This document shows, in pieces, positions 1 to 9,185 of a stretch of DNA of 64,000 bases. The translations under genes and the position numbers were made by a program. This stretch comes from CALLPQ01 sp964392325 (GTDB lineage: Bacteria > Pseudomonadota > Alphaproteobacteria > Caulobacterales > Parvularculaceae): contig CAYMPJ010000006.1 in assembly GCA_964392325.1 (NCBI GenBank), positions 62,001 to 126,000 on the forward strand, given 5' to 3'. The notes under the pieces were generated by a model, which was given only the letters and a program-made list of their open reading frames with translations, did no database searches and was not told the DNA's origin. Position 1 is the first letter of the stretch, and each line of letters opens with the position of its first letter.

Positions 1-118
1 ACCTTCTATTTCGCTGCGGTCCAGTGCCGGGCCGCATAATCACTCAAAATCTCTATCTTTACTCAAGCGTTAAAACGCCAACTTAAATCGCATTTCTACT
101 GCCCTCATCAAATGCCCA
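1..118. other. left edge, no gene assigned
   Basis: In most bacteria infB follows nusA and ylxR, so on the minus strand it would be expected to begin here or just outside the window. I read all minus-strand frames of this stretch. I found only short frames that stop quickly and no convincing IF-2 N-terminus, so infB is not called. Confidence 0.4.
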
Positions 119-889
119 TTAGGGCCCTTCATGAGGAGGACACAGCGCACGATAGCGTGCTATTTCTTCACATACATTCTTACTGGGCTGGCCCCGTGTT
201 TTTCTTGTCATAACTGTCGATACGAAAACATAGCCAATCCCATCAAACCCGGTTGCCTGAGACAAAACTTCACCATCAATCGAGTTGAAAACCTCGATAC
301 CGCGTCGCGCAGCGAGATTACCCAGTTTGGAAGCACCATCTTGGCCAACATTATTGGCGATAATCAACAAATCCATGGAGCTACCCAATTTTAGTGCCTC
401 ATAAACTTTATCAAACCCTGTAATCAACTCACCAGACCGTCTGCAAAGCCCTAGAGAATTCAGGACACGTTCCCATTGTAACCGCGCAATCTCCGTTAAA
501 AACAGCTCGCCCTTGCCCCCATATTGCTGGGCTAGACGAACATCACGAGATTTAAACCCGCGGGCAAAAGCATTTTTCGTTACTGCTTTTTCCAATGTCT
601 CTCTTTGCGCTGTAATCCATACACCGCGTCCGGGTAACTTGCCTGCTAAATCGACAACGACGCACCCGTCTTGGTCTCGTACAAAACGCACCATCCGGGA
701 TTTTGGCAGCTTTTCTCCCGTGACAAGACACTGGCGCATTTGCCGAGGCATTTGCCGCGGATCAACGCAATCACCCGCCTCGTCACGATCGACGTCGTGA
801 CCAGTTTGCACTGAACAAGGCAACGCATCAGCGCATTTTGGATCGCCGTTCAAAAGCGTTGCCTGGTGCAAACTGTCTACAACTTTCAT
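119..889 (-). CDS. ylxR: YlxR/DUF448 family RNA-binding protein with L7Ae-like C-terminal domain
   Basis: This 256-residue protein has two parts. Residues about 45-115 form the DUF448/YlxR fold, with the typical motif RQCLVTGEKLPKSRMVRF and the later GRGVWI. Residues about 135-235 resemble a ribosomal L7Ae/L30e-type RNA-binding domain (GLCRRSGELITGFDKV, then LLIIANN). The two-domain form is known in alphaproteobacteria and lies in the nusA operon. YlxR proteins bind RNA and have been linked to RNase P and transcription, but the role here is inferred. The ATG lies 23 bases after the nusA stop and follows AGCGGG, a weak ribosome site. The roughly 45 residues before the DUF448 domain are not recognisable and include several cysteines, so an internal start cannot be excluded. 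Confidence 0.88.
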   Translation of the reverse strand: MKVVDSLHQATLLNGDPKCADALPCSVQTGHDVDRDEAGDCVDPRQMPRQMRQCLVTGEKLPKSRMVRFVRDQDGCVVVDLAGKLPGRGVWITAQRETLEKAVTKNAFARGFKSRDVRLAQQYGGKGELFLTEIARLQWERVLNSLGLCRRSGELITGFDKVYEALKLGSSMDLLIIANNVGQDGASKLGNLAARRGIEVFNSIDGEVLSQATGFDGIGYVFVSTVMTRKTRGQPSKNVCEEIARYRALCPPHEGP

Positions 890-912
890 ATGCCCGCTGG
901 TATTGGTCAGAA

Positions 913-2550
913 CTATGCATCTCCTAAAATTTTAATTGGCTTTTGCTCAACAATCTCTTCGACTTCTTCCTCTTCAGGCGCATTCATCGCAGCGAGCTCT
1001 TCTTCTGTCACCCATCCCGCGAGTATACGGGCGTTCATAATCATTTCTTCAGCGACCGCTGCTTTGATTTTGAAAGGTTCCAAAATACCGGCGTAATGCT
1101 TTTTCTCACCGTCTACACGTTCGGTCCAACCGGTCAGATCGTCAGTCACGCAACCAGCAAAATCTTCCACCGACTTTATATCTTCCTCGCCCAGAGCCAC
1201 GATCATTTTCAGATCAAGCCCCTCTAACTGGGTCAGGGCATCATCAACACCGAGCTCGATGCGTCGGGCATCAAGTTTGCGGGCCTGCTCTTCGAGAAAA
1301 TCATTAGCCCGTGCCTGTAATTCTTCTGCGGTTTCCTGATCAAAACCGTCAATTTCCATGAGCTCTTCAACGTCAACAAACGCAACCTCTTCGATGCGGT
1401 TGAACCCTTCAGAGATAAGAAGACCCGCCATGATGTCATCCACATCAAGACCTTCCATAAATCCTTCAGAGCGGATACGAAACTCTTCTTGACGTTTGGC
1501 GGATTCTTCCTCTTCCGTCATAATATCAATATCAAAACCGGTTAGCTGCGAAGCAAGACGTACGTTTTGACCTCTGCGGCCAATCGCTAATGATAATTGT
1601 TCGACGGGCACGACCACCTCAATGCGCTCGGATTCTTCGTCGAGCACCACCTTGGCAACCTCAGCAGGCGCAAGTGCGTTCACAACACATGTGGCTGTAT
1701 CAATCGACCATGGAACAATATCAATTTTCTCACCGCCAAGCTCATTCACAACAGCCTGCACCCGGCTACCGCGCATACCTACACAAGCGCCAACCGGATC
1801 AATGGCATTATCATTGGACATCACACCAATTTTTGCCCGGCTACCCGGATCACGAGCAACCGCCTTGATTTCAATGACACCGTCATAGACTTCCGGCACT
1901 TCCTGCTCAAAAAGTTTCGCCATAAATTGTGGGTGGGAACGTGAGAGGAAAATCTGCGGGCCTCTGGTTTCTTGTCGCACATCCATAATATAAGCGCGCA
2001 CCCGGTCATTAGGTCGATAATTTTCCCTAGGCAATTGCTGGTCACGGCGAATGATCGCTTCGCCCTTACCAAGATCGACAATCACATTGCCATATTCAAC
2101 ACGTTTGATTTGTCCATTAATGATTTCGCCAACACGGTCTTTATAATCTTCATACTGACGCTCACGTTCAGCTTCGCGGATTTTCTGGGTGATCACCTGT
2201 TTTGCCATCATTGCCGGAACCCGGCCAAAATCCATCGGAGGAAGAGGTTCTGAGATAAAATCTCCAAGTTCCGCCTCTGGATTTTTGTGGCGCGCATCTG
2301 CGAGCAAAATTTCCGCTGACTCATTTTCAATATCATCAACCACTTCCAGAAGACGCCAAAGTTTCGTCTCCCCGGTAGCAGGGTTTATTTCTGTGCGGAT
2401 ATTTGTTTCATGACCATAACGCGTGCGCGCAGCACGTGAGAGTGCTTCTTCGAGCGCCTCGATAACCAGAGATTTCTCAATCGATTTTTCCCGCGCTACC
2501 GCGTCGGCGATCTGGATCAATTCCAGCTTATTGGCACTAACAGCGCTCAT
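913..2550 (-). CDS. nusA: transcription termination/antitermination factor NusA
   Basis: NusA binds RNA polymerase and nascent RNA and controls pausing, termination and antitermination. The 545-residue protein shows the expected order: an N-terminal polymerase-binding domain (residues 1 to about 130), an S1 domain (about 135-200), two KH domains (GACVGMRGSRVQAV and, further on, LAIGRRGQNVRLASQLTG), and two C-terminal acidic helix-hairpin-helix repeats starting near residue 365 and 430. The length is normal for the alphaproteobacterial form with C-terminal repeats. It follows rimP after about 107 bases and precedes ylxR, the conserved operon order. A short Glu/Val-rich tail ends the protein. 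No defect is seen. Confidence 0.97.
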   Translation of the reverse strand: MSAVSANKLELIQIADAVAREKSIEKSLVIEALEEALSRAARTRYGHETNIRTEINPATGETKLWRLLEVVDDIENESAEILLADARHKNPEAELGDFISEPLPPMDFGRVPAMMAKQVITQKIREAERERQYEDYKDRVGEIINGQIKRVEYGNVIVDLGKGEAIIRRDQQLPRENYRPNDRVRAYIMDVRQETRGPQIFLSRSHPQFMAKLFEQEVPEVYDGVIEIKAVARDPGSRAKIGVMSNDNAIDPVGACVGMRGSRVQAVVNELGGEKIDIVPWSIDTATCVVNALAPAEVAKVVLDEESERIEVVVPVEQLSLAIGRRGQNVRLASQLTGFDIDIMTEEEESAKRQEEFRIRSEGFMEGLDVDDIMAGLLISEGFNRIEEVAFVDVEELMEIDGFDQETAEELQARANDFLEEQARKLDARRIELGVDDALTQLEGLDLKMIVALGEEDIKSVEDFAGCVTDDLTGWTERVDGEKKHYAGILEPFKIKAAVAEEMIMNARILAGWVTEEELAAMNAPEEEEVEEIVEQKPIKILGDA

Positions 2551-2657
2551 CGTTGGTCTCCGTTACGAATATCAATCATGTTTTTCTCCTTTGAGCTATT
2601 TGCTTGCTCTATAAAAATTCCAGTCACCCCATTTGGGATTGATCATTCTAATTTGAT

Positions 2658-3257
2658 CTAATGGTAATATTTTGGACCCGTCGTTTTCTCCAACATTCTT
2701 TCATCCAACTCATCCAGGTCTTCATCCTCTACTTCATTGACGATTTGAGGATCATTATTGCCCGGTTTTTGCGCCTTAAGGCTCTCTTTAATTAATTCAT
2801 CCGTCATTGTGAGCTTGGCCTGCACAATCCAATCTAACGGAAAAAGGGCTGTTTCCTCTTCCCCCTCAAGATCAAATGCAACATGACCATCATCCATGCC
2901 GGCGAGCACGCCTTTGAAACGTTTTTGGCCTTCAACCATCCGGTCCAGCTCAAGCCTCGCCTCAAACCCTTCCCAGCGGATAAAATCTTTCTCGCGGGTA
3001 AGCGGGCGATCGATCCCCGGGGATGAAACCTCTAGATTATAATTTCCTTCAATCGGGTCACTTTCTTCCAACACCACAGAAACCGCCCGCGAGAGAACGG
3101 CGCAATCTTGCGCACTCATGGTGCCATCAGGGCGTTCCGCCATAATTTGCAAGGTTTTCGTGCGTGACCCTGTAACCCTCACGCGCACCAACTCAAAACC
3201 GGTCTCGTCGATGACGGGACTTATAAGCTGGGTAATATGGTCAATCAGGGGTGACAA
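2658..3257 (-). CDS. rimP: ribosome maturation factor RimP
   Basis: RimP assists maturation of the 30S ribosomal subunit. The 199-residue protein has the N-terminal alpha/beta domain (GFELVRVRVTG; LEVSSPGIDRPL around residues 75-88) followed by an SH3-like barrel. The signature SSPGxDRPL is intact. An acidic C-terminal tail rich in Glu and Asp (about residues 170-199) extends beyond the family core. It is the first gene of the rimP-nusA-ylxR operon and has a terminator-like hairpin in its leader. Confidence 0.95.
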   Translation of the reverse strand: MSPLIDHITQLISPVIDETGFELVRVRVTGSRTKTLQIMAERPDGTMSAQDCAVLSRAVSVVLEESDPIEGNYNLEVSSPGIDRPLTREKDFIRWEGFEARLELDRMVEGQKRFKGVLAGMDDGHVAFDLEGEEETALFPLDWIVQAKLTMTDELIKESLKAQKPGNNDPQIVNEVEDEDLDELDERMLEKTTGPKYYH

Positions 3258-3299
3258 AAGCAGATTTCCAGATTTATTTAAAACAGAGTCTCAGGTAAC

Positions 3300-3323
3300 A
3301 AAAAAGCGGCCCCGAGAGGCCGC
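3300..3323 (-). terminator. intrinsic terminator-like hairpin in the rimP leader
   Basis: On the minus strand the stem GCGGCC / GGCCGC (six perfect GC pairs, six-base loop) is followed directly by six T and a G. This is a good rho-independent terminator. It lies about 43 bases upstream of the rimP start with no minus-strand gene before it, so it either attenuates the rimP-nusA operon or ends a short leader RNA. Confidence 0.65.
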
Positions 3324-3565
3324 CTTCGAATATCGAATGCGAATTTTCCTAGGGTATAGTCGTAAATACTGACCCTGTCACCTATAATTCGACTCCGCAG
3401 CGTCGTTTTCAAGCCTAGAGCCCACAAAGATGTGTAATTTTGGCACAAAATGCACTATACTCACCATATGCAGGCCGGTTTTGGCCAGCTGAGCCCTCCT
3501 TGAGGGGCGTCGTCATTGGGGATTACTGAACCATCTGGTTCACTGGAATGTAGAGGTTAAGGGTT

Positions 3566-4078
3566 ATGGGTCGTTTTTTTGCGTTATTATTGGCAATAAT
3601 TGCCGGAATTGGTGGGTCTCAAGCCCCCGGATTTACACTGCAATATATGCAAAACCTGAATGGCAGGGTGGATGAGCTACGCCCGATTGTCCGTCAATTT
3701 GATGCTGAAGTCGGACGTTTTGGCTATGATCGCGCACGCGCATTGGATGAGTGTAGTAATGCCGATGGCCTCTTGGAGGCCTTATGCAGCGGGTATTCGA
3801 CGACAATACGCCGATTTGTGGAACTCAGCGCCCATCTTGACCTTTTACGCAGCACCAAACCATTGATGAAACCCATCGTTCTCGCCCAGAATTTCAAGAA
3901 AGACATTGTTGAAAGTACGAGGAAAGAATTTGAACCCGCCATTCCCGCAACCCTCGACGGCGCGGTTTACGGCGGAGGGGCTTTTGTAATTGTCTGGTTA
4001 GTGTTCAGTTTGCTGTTTGGCGGTATTGGGTCCTTATTTGGCGGCGGACGCCGCAGCCGCGGACAATTTGATTTCTAG
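3566..4078 (+). CDS. DUF2937 family membrane protein
   Basis: This is a 170-residue protein of a family with no assigned function. The N-terminus (GRFFALLLAIIAGIGGSQAP) is a hydrophobic segment ending in the GSQAPxF motif I associate with DUF2937. Residues about 30-115 are soluble and probably helical. A second hydrophobic segment (about 133-155) is followed by a Gly/Arg-rich tail. Two membrane anchors flanking a periplasmic helical domain is the likely topology. It stands alone, upstream of and convergent with the lipoprotein gene, so context gives no role. Confidence 0.75.
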   Translation: MGRFFALLLAIIAGIGGSQAPGFTLQYMQNLNGRVDELRPIVRQFDAEVGRFGYDRARALDECSNADGLLEALCSGYSTTIRRFVELSAHLDLLRSTKPLMKPIVLAQNFKKDIVESTRKEFEPAIPATLDGAVYGGGAFVIVWLVFSLLFGGIGSLFGGGRRSRGQFDF

Positions 4079-4191
4079 ATCCATAGACAAATCTATTGGC
4101 TATCCTAACAACTGAGACTTGGGTGTTTGATAAATAGGCGCCCAATCGATGTGCATTCGGGCATATTATACAAACAACAAGTCATAAATTT

Positions 4192-4214
4192 TCGCCCACA
4201 AAATAATTGGGCGA
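4192..4214. terminator. possible bidirectional terminator between convergent genes
   Basis: TCGCCCA and TGGGCGA form a perfect seven-pair stem with a nine-base loop between two convergent genes. AT-rich sequence follows on both sides, but neither strand has a clean T run. The call is therefore moderate. Confidence 0.45.
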
Positions 4215-4234
4215 TTTAGATTTATTTAAAAAGT

Positions 4235-4984
4235 TTATAACGCTGTGGGCCCATAAATTTTTTGCGGCTCAAATCCGTTTCCATAGTCGCATGCCATACC
4301 ACTCCAGCGATCATCCAGATTTTGGCCAGATAATTGCGCACTCATTTCATAAGCCCTGCACAATATAGGCTTTCGAACCGGACCACCCGCAAGATCCAAA
4401 AGTCCCGATCCGGGCGCTTTTACGATTAGTTCCTCGAAGACATACCCTATGACAGCCCCATCAACACCTACGAGCATCCACGGCGCTCCCTCAACACTGC
4501 CAAGCCCTTCCACGCCAGTGCCAGCGGGTAGCGTTGTAACAATTGCAAAATCGGTAGAGGGGCCTAACCGGATATTGGAATTCTTTTTTAGAACATGAGC
4601 GCCTTTCTCCGTTTCCACGCGGGAACGCACATCAATACCCGCCGGCGCGCGAAGTACTGTGTCTGGATTACCTATAAGATTGGCCAGATGGAACTGTCCC
4701 GCCTCTACGCTCCCACTCATTCGCCTTGAGCTCCAGGGAACCGAAGAATTTTGTGGGCCAGACATAGCTTGCACAAAAGCGTTCCGCATAACCGTTTTAT
4801 CTTCACGGTTCATCTGTGCACCAAGAGATGTACCAGCAGACAGATCAAAGCCCCCATTGGTCGTGTTTTCAAAGGGAGTATTTCCAGCACCCTCATACGT
4901 TGCACAACCAACCAACATCACCCCAATAAGAGCTGCGGATAAAATTTTGGCTGAATGCACTATGCCATACCCATATTTAGCCAT
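4235..4984 (-). CDS. SH3-domain lipoprotein
   Basis: The predicted product is about 249 residues. It starts with a short basic region and a hydrophobic stretch ending in the lipobox LVGC, so it should be a lipoprotein. The middle (about residues 115-195) looks like a bacterial SH3 domain (NIRLGPSTDFAIVTTLPAGT, then VIGYVFEELI), a fold often tied to peptidoglycan binding. The C-terminus has two further Cys. An ATG at 5032 would give 16 extra residues, but it lacks a ribosome site. The ATG at 4984 follows GGAG at good spacing and gives a proper signal peptide, so I chose it. The exact ligand is unknown. Confidence 0.8.
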   Translation of the reverse strand: MAKYGYGIVHSAKILSAALIGVMLVGCATYEGAGNTPFENTTNGGFDLSAGTSLGAQMNREDKTVMRNAFVQAMSGPQNSSVPWSSRRMSGSVEAGQFHLANLIGNPDTVLRAPAGIDVRSRVETEKGAHVLKKNSNIRLGPSTDFAIVTTLPAGTGVEGLGSVEGAPWMLVGVDGAVIGYVFEELIVKAPGSGLLDLAGGPVRKPILCRAYEMSAQLSGQNLDDRWSGMACDYGNGFEPQKIYGPTAL

Positions 4985-5253
4985 AAGGCGCTCCAAATTT
5001 CTTACATAAAAGTCAGATAAAATTACAATCATTTACTATTAATTTGCCGACACAAATAAACCGCATACACCAATATCCTAGCCTATCTTATGGTTAACAT
5101 CTATCGGTCATCGTACAGAAATTCGCAAATTGCCTCAGCAGTATTTTAACCAAGGCGTGTTTTTTCGAAGGCATTTTTTTTACGCTTTCCCCTCTAATAT
5201 GACAAGCAGTTAACATTAAAGGGAATTCCTGCTCCTGGGAATAAGTTGAACAA

Positions 5254-6543
5254 ATGAGCGCACAAACCGCGTATGATCCGGCAGAAGCTGGTAATGAACA
5301 AAACCCAAACTCGGTAGTTGCCAGCGGCACCTCCCAGGTCTTGGCTGATGTAAACAAACCTGCGCAATCAAATGCACCTCAAATGTCGCGCCTGAAACAA
5401 TTAATAAGCGTTGCCAAAGAGGACTCAAGCCATAAGCGTCGTGATTTACTTCGCGAGATTACCGATGTCTTTATGGTAGCGCCCGATCGTTACTCTTCTG
5501 CTGAAATGCAACATTTTGATGTAATCATGAGCCGCGTCACGCAAAATGTGGAAATGGCACTTCGCCGGGAGTTGTCAGAAAAATTTGCTAATATACCCGA
5601 AGCCCCAAAAGGACTTATCAAGCAATTGGCGCGCGACGACATTAGCGTTGCCGAACCTATCTTAAAACATTCCCTTGCCTTGAGTGAAAAAGACCTTGTG
5701 CGAATTATTCGCGCGCGCAGCCAACAACACATGAAAGCAATTTCCAAGCGCAAGAACGTCACTTCTCGCGTCTCTGAAGAGCTTGTCGCCCACGGAGACA
5801 AGGAAGTTCTGGTTGAATTGGCAAAAAATGACAGTGCAAAAATTAATCCAGACACAATGAAAAAACTTGTTGCCCATTCACGCAACTTACCAGAGCTTCA
5901 GGCACCGATGGCAGGGCGTTATGATCTTGCGCCGCAACTATTAACGCAAATGTATTTTTTCGTTTCCTCAGCTTTAAAAAAGGAAATTCTAAAGCGTTCC
6001 GACGCGCTGGATCCAAAATTGATTGACCAGGCAATAAATGACAATCGGAAAAAAATTCTGACGATCACCAGCCATGATGTCAAAATAGAAGTTCAAGAAG
6101 CCCAGCAATTCATAAATGATAAAGCTCGAGCAAACGCCATCAATGAAACCCTGTTAAAAGAACTTATTGAAACACGGCGTGCAACAGAATTCATATTGGC
6201 ATTCTCGCATTATGCTGGCGTCGATTCAGCGACTGCATCGCGCATAATGCAAGATAGTAGCTGGGAATCCCTAGCCATTGCTTGTAGGGCAGCAAATTTA
6301 GAGCGTTCAACCTTTGCCAAAATCGTCTTTGGTTTACAAAAAAGCCTTGACCAACAATCAAGCGGTTTGCGTATTCTTGATCTCTATCTAAAAATTCCAC
6401 AAGACGCGGCCGAACGGGTGATGCGGTTTTGGCGTGTTCGCTCACAATCTGCTGCCAAAGCAAATGGAGGAACGGCCAAACCGTCTTTAGATCGAAAAGA
6501 CATCAAGGAAGTTTTGCGCTCACAAAATGAGGGTGCTCAATAA
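5254..6543 (+). CDS. DUF2336 domain-containing protein
   Basis: This 429-residue soluble protein has no signal peptide or membrane segment. After a roughly 45-residue polar N-terminus it becomes all-helical, with HEAT-like repeats such as ARDDISVAEPILKHSLALS and LVAHGDKEVLVELAKN. This pattern is typical of DUF2336 proteins, which are largely alphaproteobacterial. Their function is unknown to me; the helical-repeat form suggests a scaffold or regulatory partner. It stands alone on the plus strand and is divergent from the lipoprotein gene on its left. Confidence 0.8.
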   Translation: MSAQTAYDPAEAGNEQNPNSVVASGTSQVLADVNKPAQSNAPQMSRLKQLISVAKEDSSHKRRDLLREITDVFMVAPDRYSSAEMQHFDVIMSRVTQNVEMALRRELSEKFANIPEAPKGLIKQLARDDISVAEPILKHSLALSEKDLVRIIRARSQQHMKAISKRKNVTSRVSEELVAHGDKEVLVELAKNDSAKINPDTMKKLVAHSRNLPELQAPMAGRYDLAPQLLTQMYFFVSSALKKEILKRSDALDPKLIDQAINDNRKKILTITSHDVKIEVQEAQQFINDKARANAINETLLKELIETRRATEFILAFSHYAGVDSATASRIMQDSSWESLAIACRAANLERSTFAKIVFGLQKSLDQQSSGLRILDLYLKIPQDAAERVMRFWRVRSQSAAKANGGTAKPSLDRKDIKEVLRSQNEGAQ

Positions 6544-6613
6544 AACCTTATTCAATTTGGCAGCTTTATGAGCGCATAGAGCCAAAAGTGAAGAGCCTGA
6601 GAGGCATCGATCT

Positions 6614-6648
6614 TGTGCAAACTGACGTCTGATCAGTACACACTTTTT
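6614..6648 (+). terminator. possible terminator after the DUF2336 gene
   Basis: TGTG, then ACTGA, pairs with TCAGT, then CACA, giving an interrupted stem followed by CTTTTTG. It sits about 70 bases after the DUF2336 stop. The stem is AT-balanced and interrupted, so this is a weak call. Confidence 0.35.
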
Positions 6649-6662
6649 GCTTATCTCGATTT

Positions 6663-6998
6663 TTAGCTTAGGCTCTTGGAAACCTCGACAAATCCGTAAC
6701 CATCACAGCCTTCAATTTCTATTATCCAGATATCGGGATCTATATCAGCTTCACTTGTCAGGCGTTTATCGACTTTGCCTTCTTCTACCAGTTCGCCAAA
6801 TACGTCCCACCAAATCATCTCTCCATCGATACTCATGCTTTGCATCAATAGCCTTGCTTGGCCTATACCTGCATAGACTTTTATCGCTATCGCCCCGGCT
6901 TCAGCATTACCCTTGCGCACGATAACCGCAAACGCACCCTCACCTTGGCATCTTCTAATGTGCGCCTTAATCCAAATTTCAGATTTTAATCGCGGCAA
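6663..6998 (-). CDS. DUF1491 family protein
   Basis: The product is a small soluble protein of about 111 residues. The motifs RLKSEIWIKAHIRRC, GAFAVIVRKGNAEAGA and DPDIWIIEIE match my knowledge of the DUF1491 family, common in alphaproteobacteria and of unknown function. The frame is open up to a GTG at 7064. However, AGGAG lies nine bases before a TTG at 6998, which places the start directly before the conserved RLKSEIW, where the family normally begins. It lies downstream of the histidine kinase gene in the same direction, about 160 bases away. Confidence 0.8.
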   Translation of the reverse strand: MPRLKSEIWIKAHIRRCQGEGAFAVIVRKGNAEAGAIAIKVYAGIGQARLLMQSMSIDGEMIWWDVFGELVEEGKVDKRLTSEADIDPDIWIIEIEGCDGYGFVEVSKSLS

Positions 6999-7159
6999 TC
7001 CAATAAGCTCCTGACTATAAAACAAGCGTTTCGAGCGATGTTGTATTATCGATAGGCATGACACTATTTTTTTGGTTGTGCATTTATCTCAACGCAAAAA
7101 ACGTAATGCCTAAAGCACAAAACCCAAAGCAAAGACCAGTTTTAAATGTACCTTAAAAT

Positions 7160-8593
7160 TTAGGCCGCTGAAACGTCACATTTTTCATTTATCTTTTCGC
7201 GATAATCTTCGATGCGATCCAATTGAGTTTTCAGCGCAGGTGTCAAACCGCCCTGATATGTGCGTGTTTTCTCGTCAAGAGGCACATTTGCAATTGAAGT
7301 ACACGTCTCATTGGCATTTGCCCAATTGTGAGCTTTTTCGTGCCCCTGTCTGTGACGATTAGCATGAGCGGGTTCAAGAAAGGGTAGCGTTAATGTTGCA
7401 ACCACACCTTCTCCCGGCGCACTTTCAAGATGGAGATGACCATTATGCAATTTCGCCAAAGAAGCAGCCAGCGACAAACCCAGACCATGACCCTCAGCAC
7501 CGCGCACGCCATCACAACTGGCCTTTGTAAAGCGTGAGCCCAACATTGCCAATTGGTCTTTACTCATACCAATTCCGGTATCACGCACTGTAACGATTAA
7601 GTGCCCATGCTCATCTTGTCTTGTCTCAACAGTTATACTTCCGTCACTGGTAAATTTCACAGCATTGGAAAGTAAATTAATCAAAATTTGCCGGGTTGCT
7701 TGCATATCAAGCAAACTATCGGGCAACTCCCCTTCGATAATATTTAAACGTAAACCCACTGTATCAGTTTGCACGCGCATCATTTCTGTACACTCACGCG
7801 CAATCTGCGATAAATTTGAAAGCTTGGGTTGTAGCCTATATTGATCTGCATCAATTCTCGCCCGATCCAGAATAGCTGTTACAAGGTCCATTAAATGTTC
7901 GCCCGATGTATGAATATGATCCGCATATTCTTCATAGCGGGGGTTATTCAATGGCCCGAAAGTCTGTTCCCGCATCGCATCTGCAAATCCTAAAATCGCA
8001 GTCAATGGCGTTTTCATTTCATGACTTAAATCAGCCAGTTCTTTGGCAGTCAGGCTTAGGTTTTGTTGAGGGCTGGCTTCTGTCCCATGAAGTTGGGCCG
8101 GTTGTCCTGCCGTTTCTACTCCGTATTGCCCGCCATTCACATCATCATTTTTTGTATCATCAACATTTGCTGGCGGGAGGACATGAAATAATAGCGCAAT
8201 TGTTTTGTTCTTTTGCACCTGCACACGCACCGCACAGCTAAGACCGTCTCCATCTTTGGTCGTTACACATAGGTTGACCCGCCGAAGGCATCTTTCACTA
8301 TCATTGTCGTTAAATGCATCAATGCTGACTGGGCCTGTCCGACGAACATAATTTAATGTTGAAGCCAATCGATCGTGGTCCTCGCCGGTTAAAAGGCGGT
8401 AGATCGATTTTCCTTCAAGGTCTTTTTTGGAGTACCCTATTAAACCTTTTGCAGATTTAGACAGCGATAAGACACGATTACGTGCATTTATAATAATAAC
8501 CATTTCACTGGCCGCAGGTCGCCACACCGGCTCCTTTAAACCTTGAAAGGGCGCTATCAAAAGGGACATAACAGAATCTAAACGTCCAAACAT
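7160..8593 (-). CDS. PAS-domain sensor histidine kinase
   Basis: This 477-residue kinase has no transmembrane segment and no signal peptide. A PAS domain (about residues 25-120, GLIGYSKKDLEGKSIYRLL) precedes the dimerisation/phosphoacceptor region with the H-box DLSHEMKTPL at about residue 190. The ATPase domain follows: N-box NLLSNAVKF, G1 DTGIGM and G2 GHGLGLSLA, all intact. The order resembles soluble kinases of the PleC/DivJ/PdhS cell-cycle type, but that link is inferred from domain order only. No response regulator lies nearby, so its partner must be elsewhere. The ATG has AGGAAAG upstream. A linker rich in Gln and Asn lies between PAS and H-box. Confidence 0.9.
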   Translation of the reverse strand: MFGRLDSVMSLLIAPFQGLKEPVWRPAASEMVIIINARNRVLSLSKSAKGLIGYSKKDLEGKSIYRLLTGEDHDRLASTLNYVRRTGPVSIDAFNDNDSERCLRRVNLCVTTKDGDGLSCAVRVQVQKNKTIALLFHVLPPANVDDTKNDDVNGGQYGVETAGQPAQLHGTEASPQQNLSLTAKELADLSHEMKTPLTAILGFADAMREQTFGPLNNPRYEEYADHIHTSGEHLMDLVTAILDRARIDADQYRLQPKLSNLSQIARECTEMMRVQTDTVGLRLNIIEGELPDSLLDMQATRQILINLLSNAVKFTSDGSITVETRQDEHGHLIVTVRDTGIGMSKDQLAMLGSRFTKASCDGVRGAEGHGLGLSLAASLAKLHNGHLHLESAPGEGVVATLTLPFLEPAHANRHRQGHEKAHNWANANETCTSIANVPLDEKTRTYQGGLTPALKTQLDRIEDYREKINEKCDVSAA

Positions 8594-9158
8594 ATAACTT
8601 TCCTACAACTAATACACATCAACAGACTTGGTCGTGATCTTGAAGTTCTTTGAACCCGACATTTCGCCAAAAAAAGGCACCACGCAAAAATTCATCTTAC
8701 TAACCCCATAAATGAGGGCCATTTTGGAAGCGAACCAAACATTTATGCCCTGAGTCGCACAATGAGTCGCCTTTTGCCGGTGCCATACATTAAAAAGCGT
8801 CCTGAGAACACGAATTTGCCCCCAATCGGGCGAAAACAATCACCAACCCAAAAACAACTGTGCGAGGCACAGACGATTCGCAGAAAATCTTTGCTGCTCC
8901 AAACTGGCACAGCCTCTCTTAACAAAGTATAAACGTTGGTTACTGCCTTCCAAATTTCCAAAACCCGTCCCCCCCACACAAAGCACCCCCACAAAAGATT
9001 CTCTGCCTATTTGGTGATTTTCATATTTCTTTTAAGGGAATGGCACTCTTTAAGGGGCAAATTTATTGCAAAACCGAGTAAACTGAATAATGTTGTATTT
9101 ACTCGAGAATGATAAGTATCTGCTCAGGGTTTTCTGATTGGCGAACCAGTAAGATTTT
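8594..9158. other. intergenic stretch without a recognised gene
   Basis: This is about 565 bases between divergent genes. It contains two overlapping minus-strand frames (76 and 83 codons) without recognisable sequence, ribosome site or conserved motif; I regard them as chance. The right part holds an inverted repeat described separately. The region probably carries the promoters of the kinase and of the secreted protein. Confidence 0.5.
9075..9105. repeat. inverted repeat upstream of the secreted protein gene
   Basis: CGAGTAAA and TTTACTCG are perfect eight-base arms separated by 15 bases. They lie about 80 bases upstream of the gene starting at 9186. A TTGCAA at 9066 could be a -35 element just before the left arm. 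It looks like an operator, but no regulator is nearby. Confidence 0.4.
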
Positions 9159-9185
9159 TTGCCAGTGGGACTTTTGGAGAAAATT

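Noticed and set aside
3437..3460. Sigma-54-like TGGCAC ... TGCA sequence upstream of the DUF2937 gene
   Set aside because: The spacing between the GG and GC elements is two bases too short for a sigma-54 promoter.
8912..8935. TTAA-N7-TAAAC sequence resembling a CtrA box
   Set aside because: The second half deviates from TTAA and it is a single weak match in AT-rich DNA.
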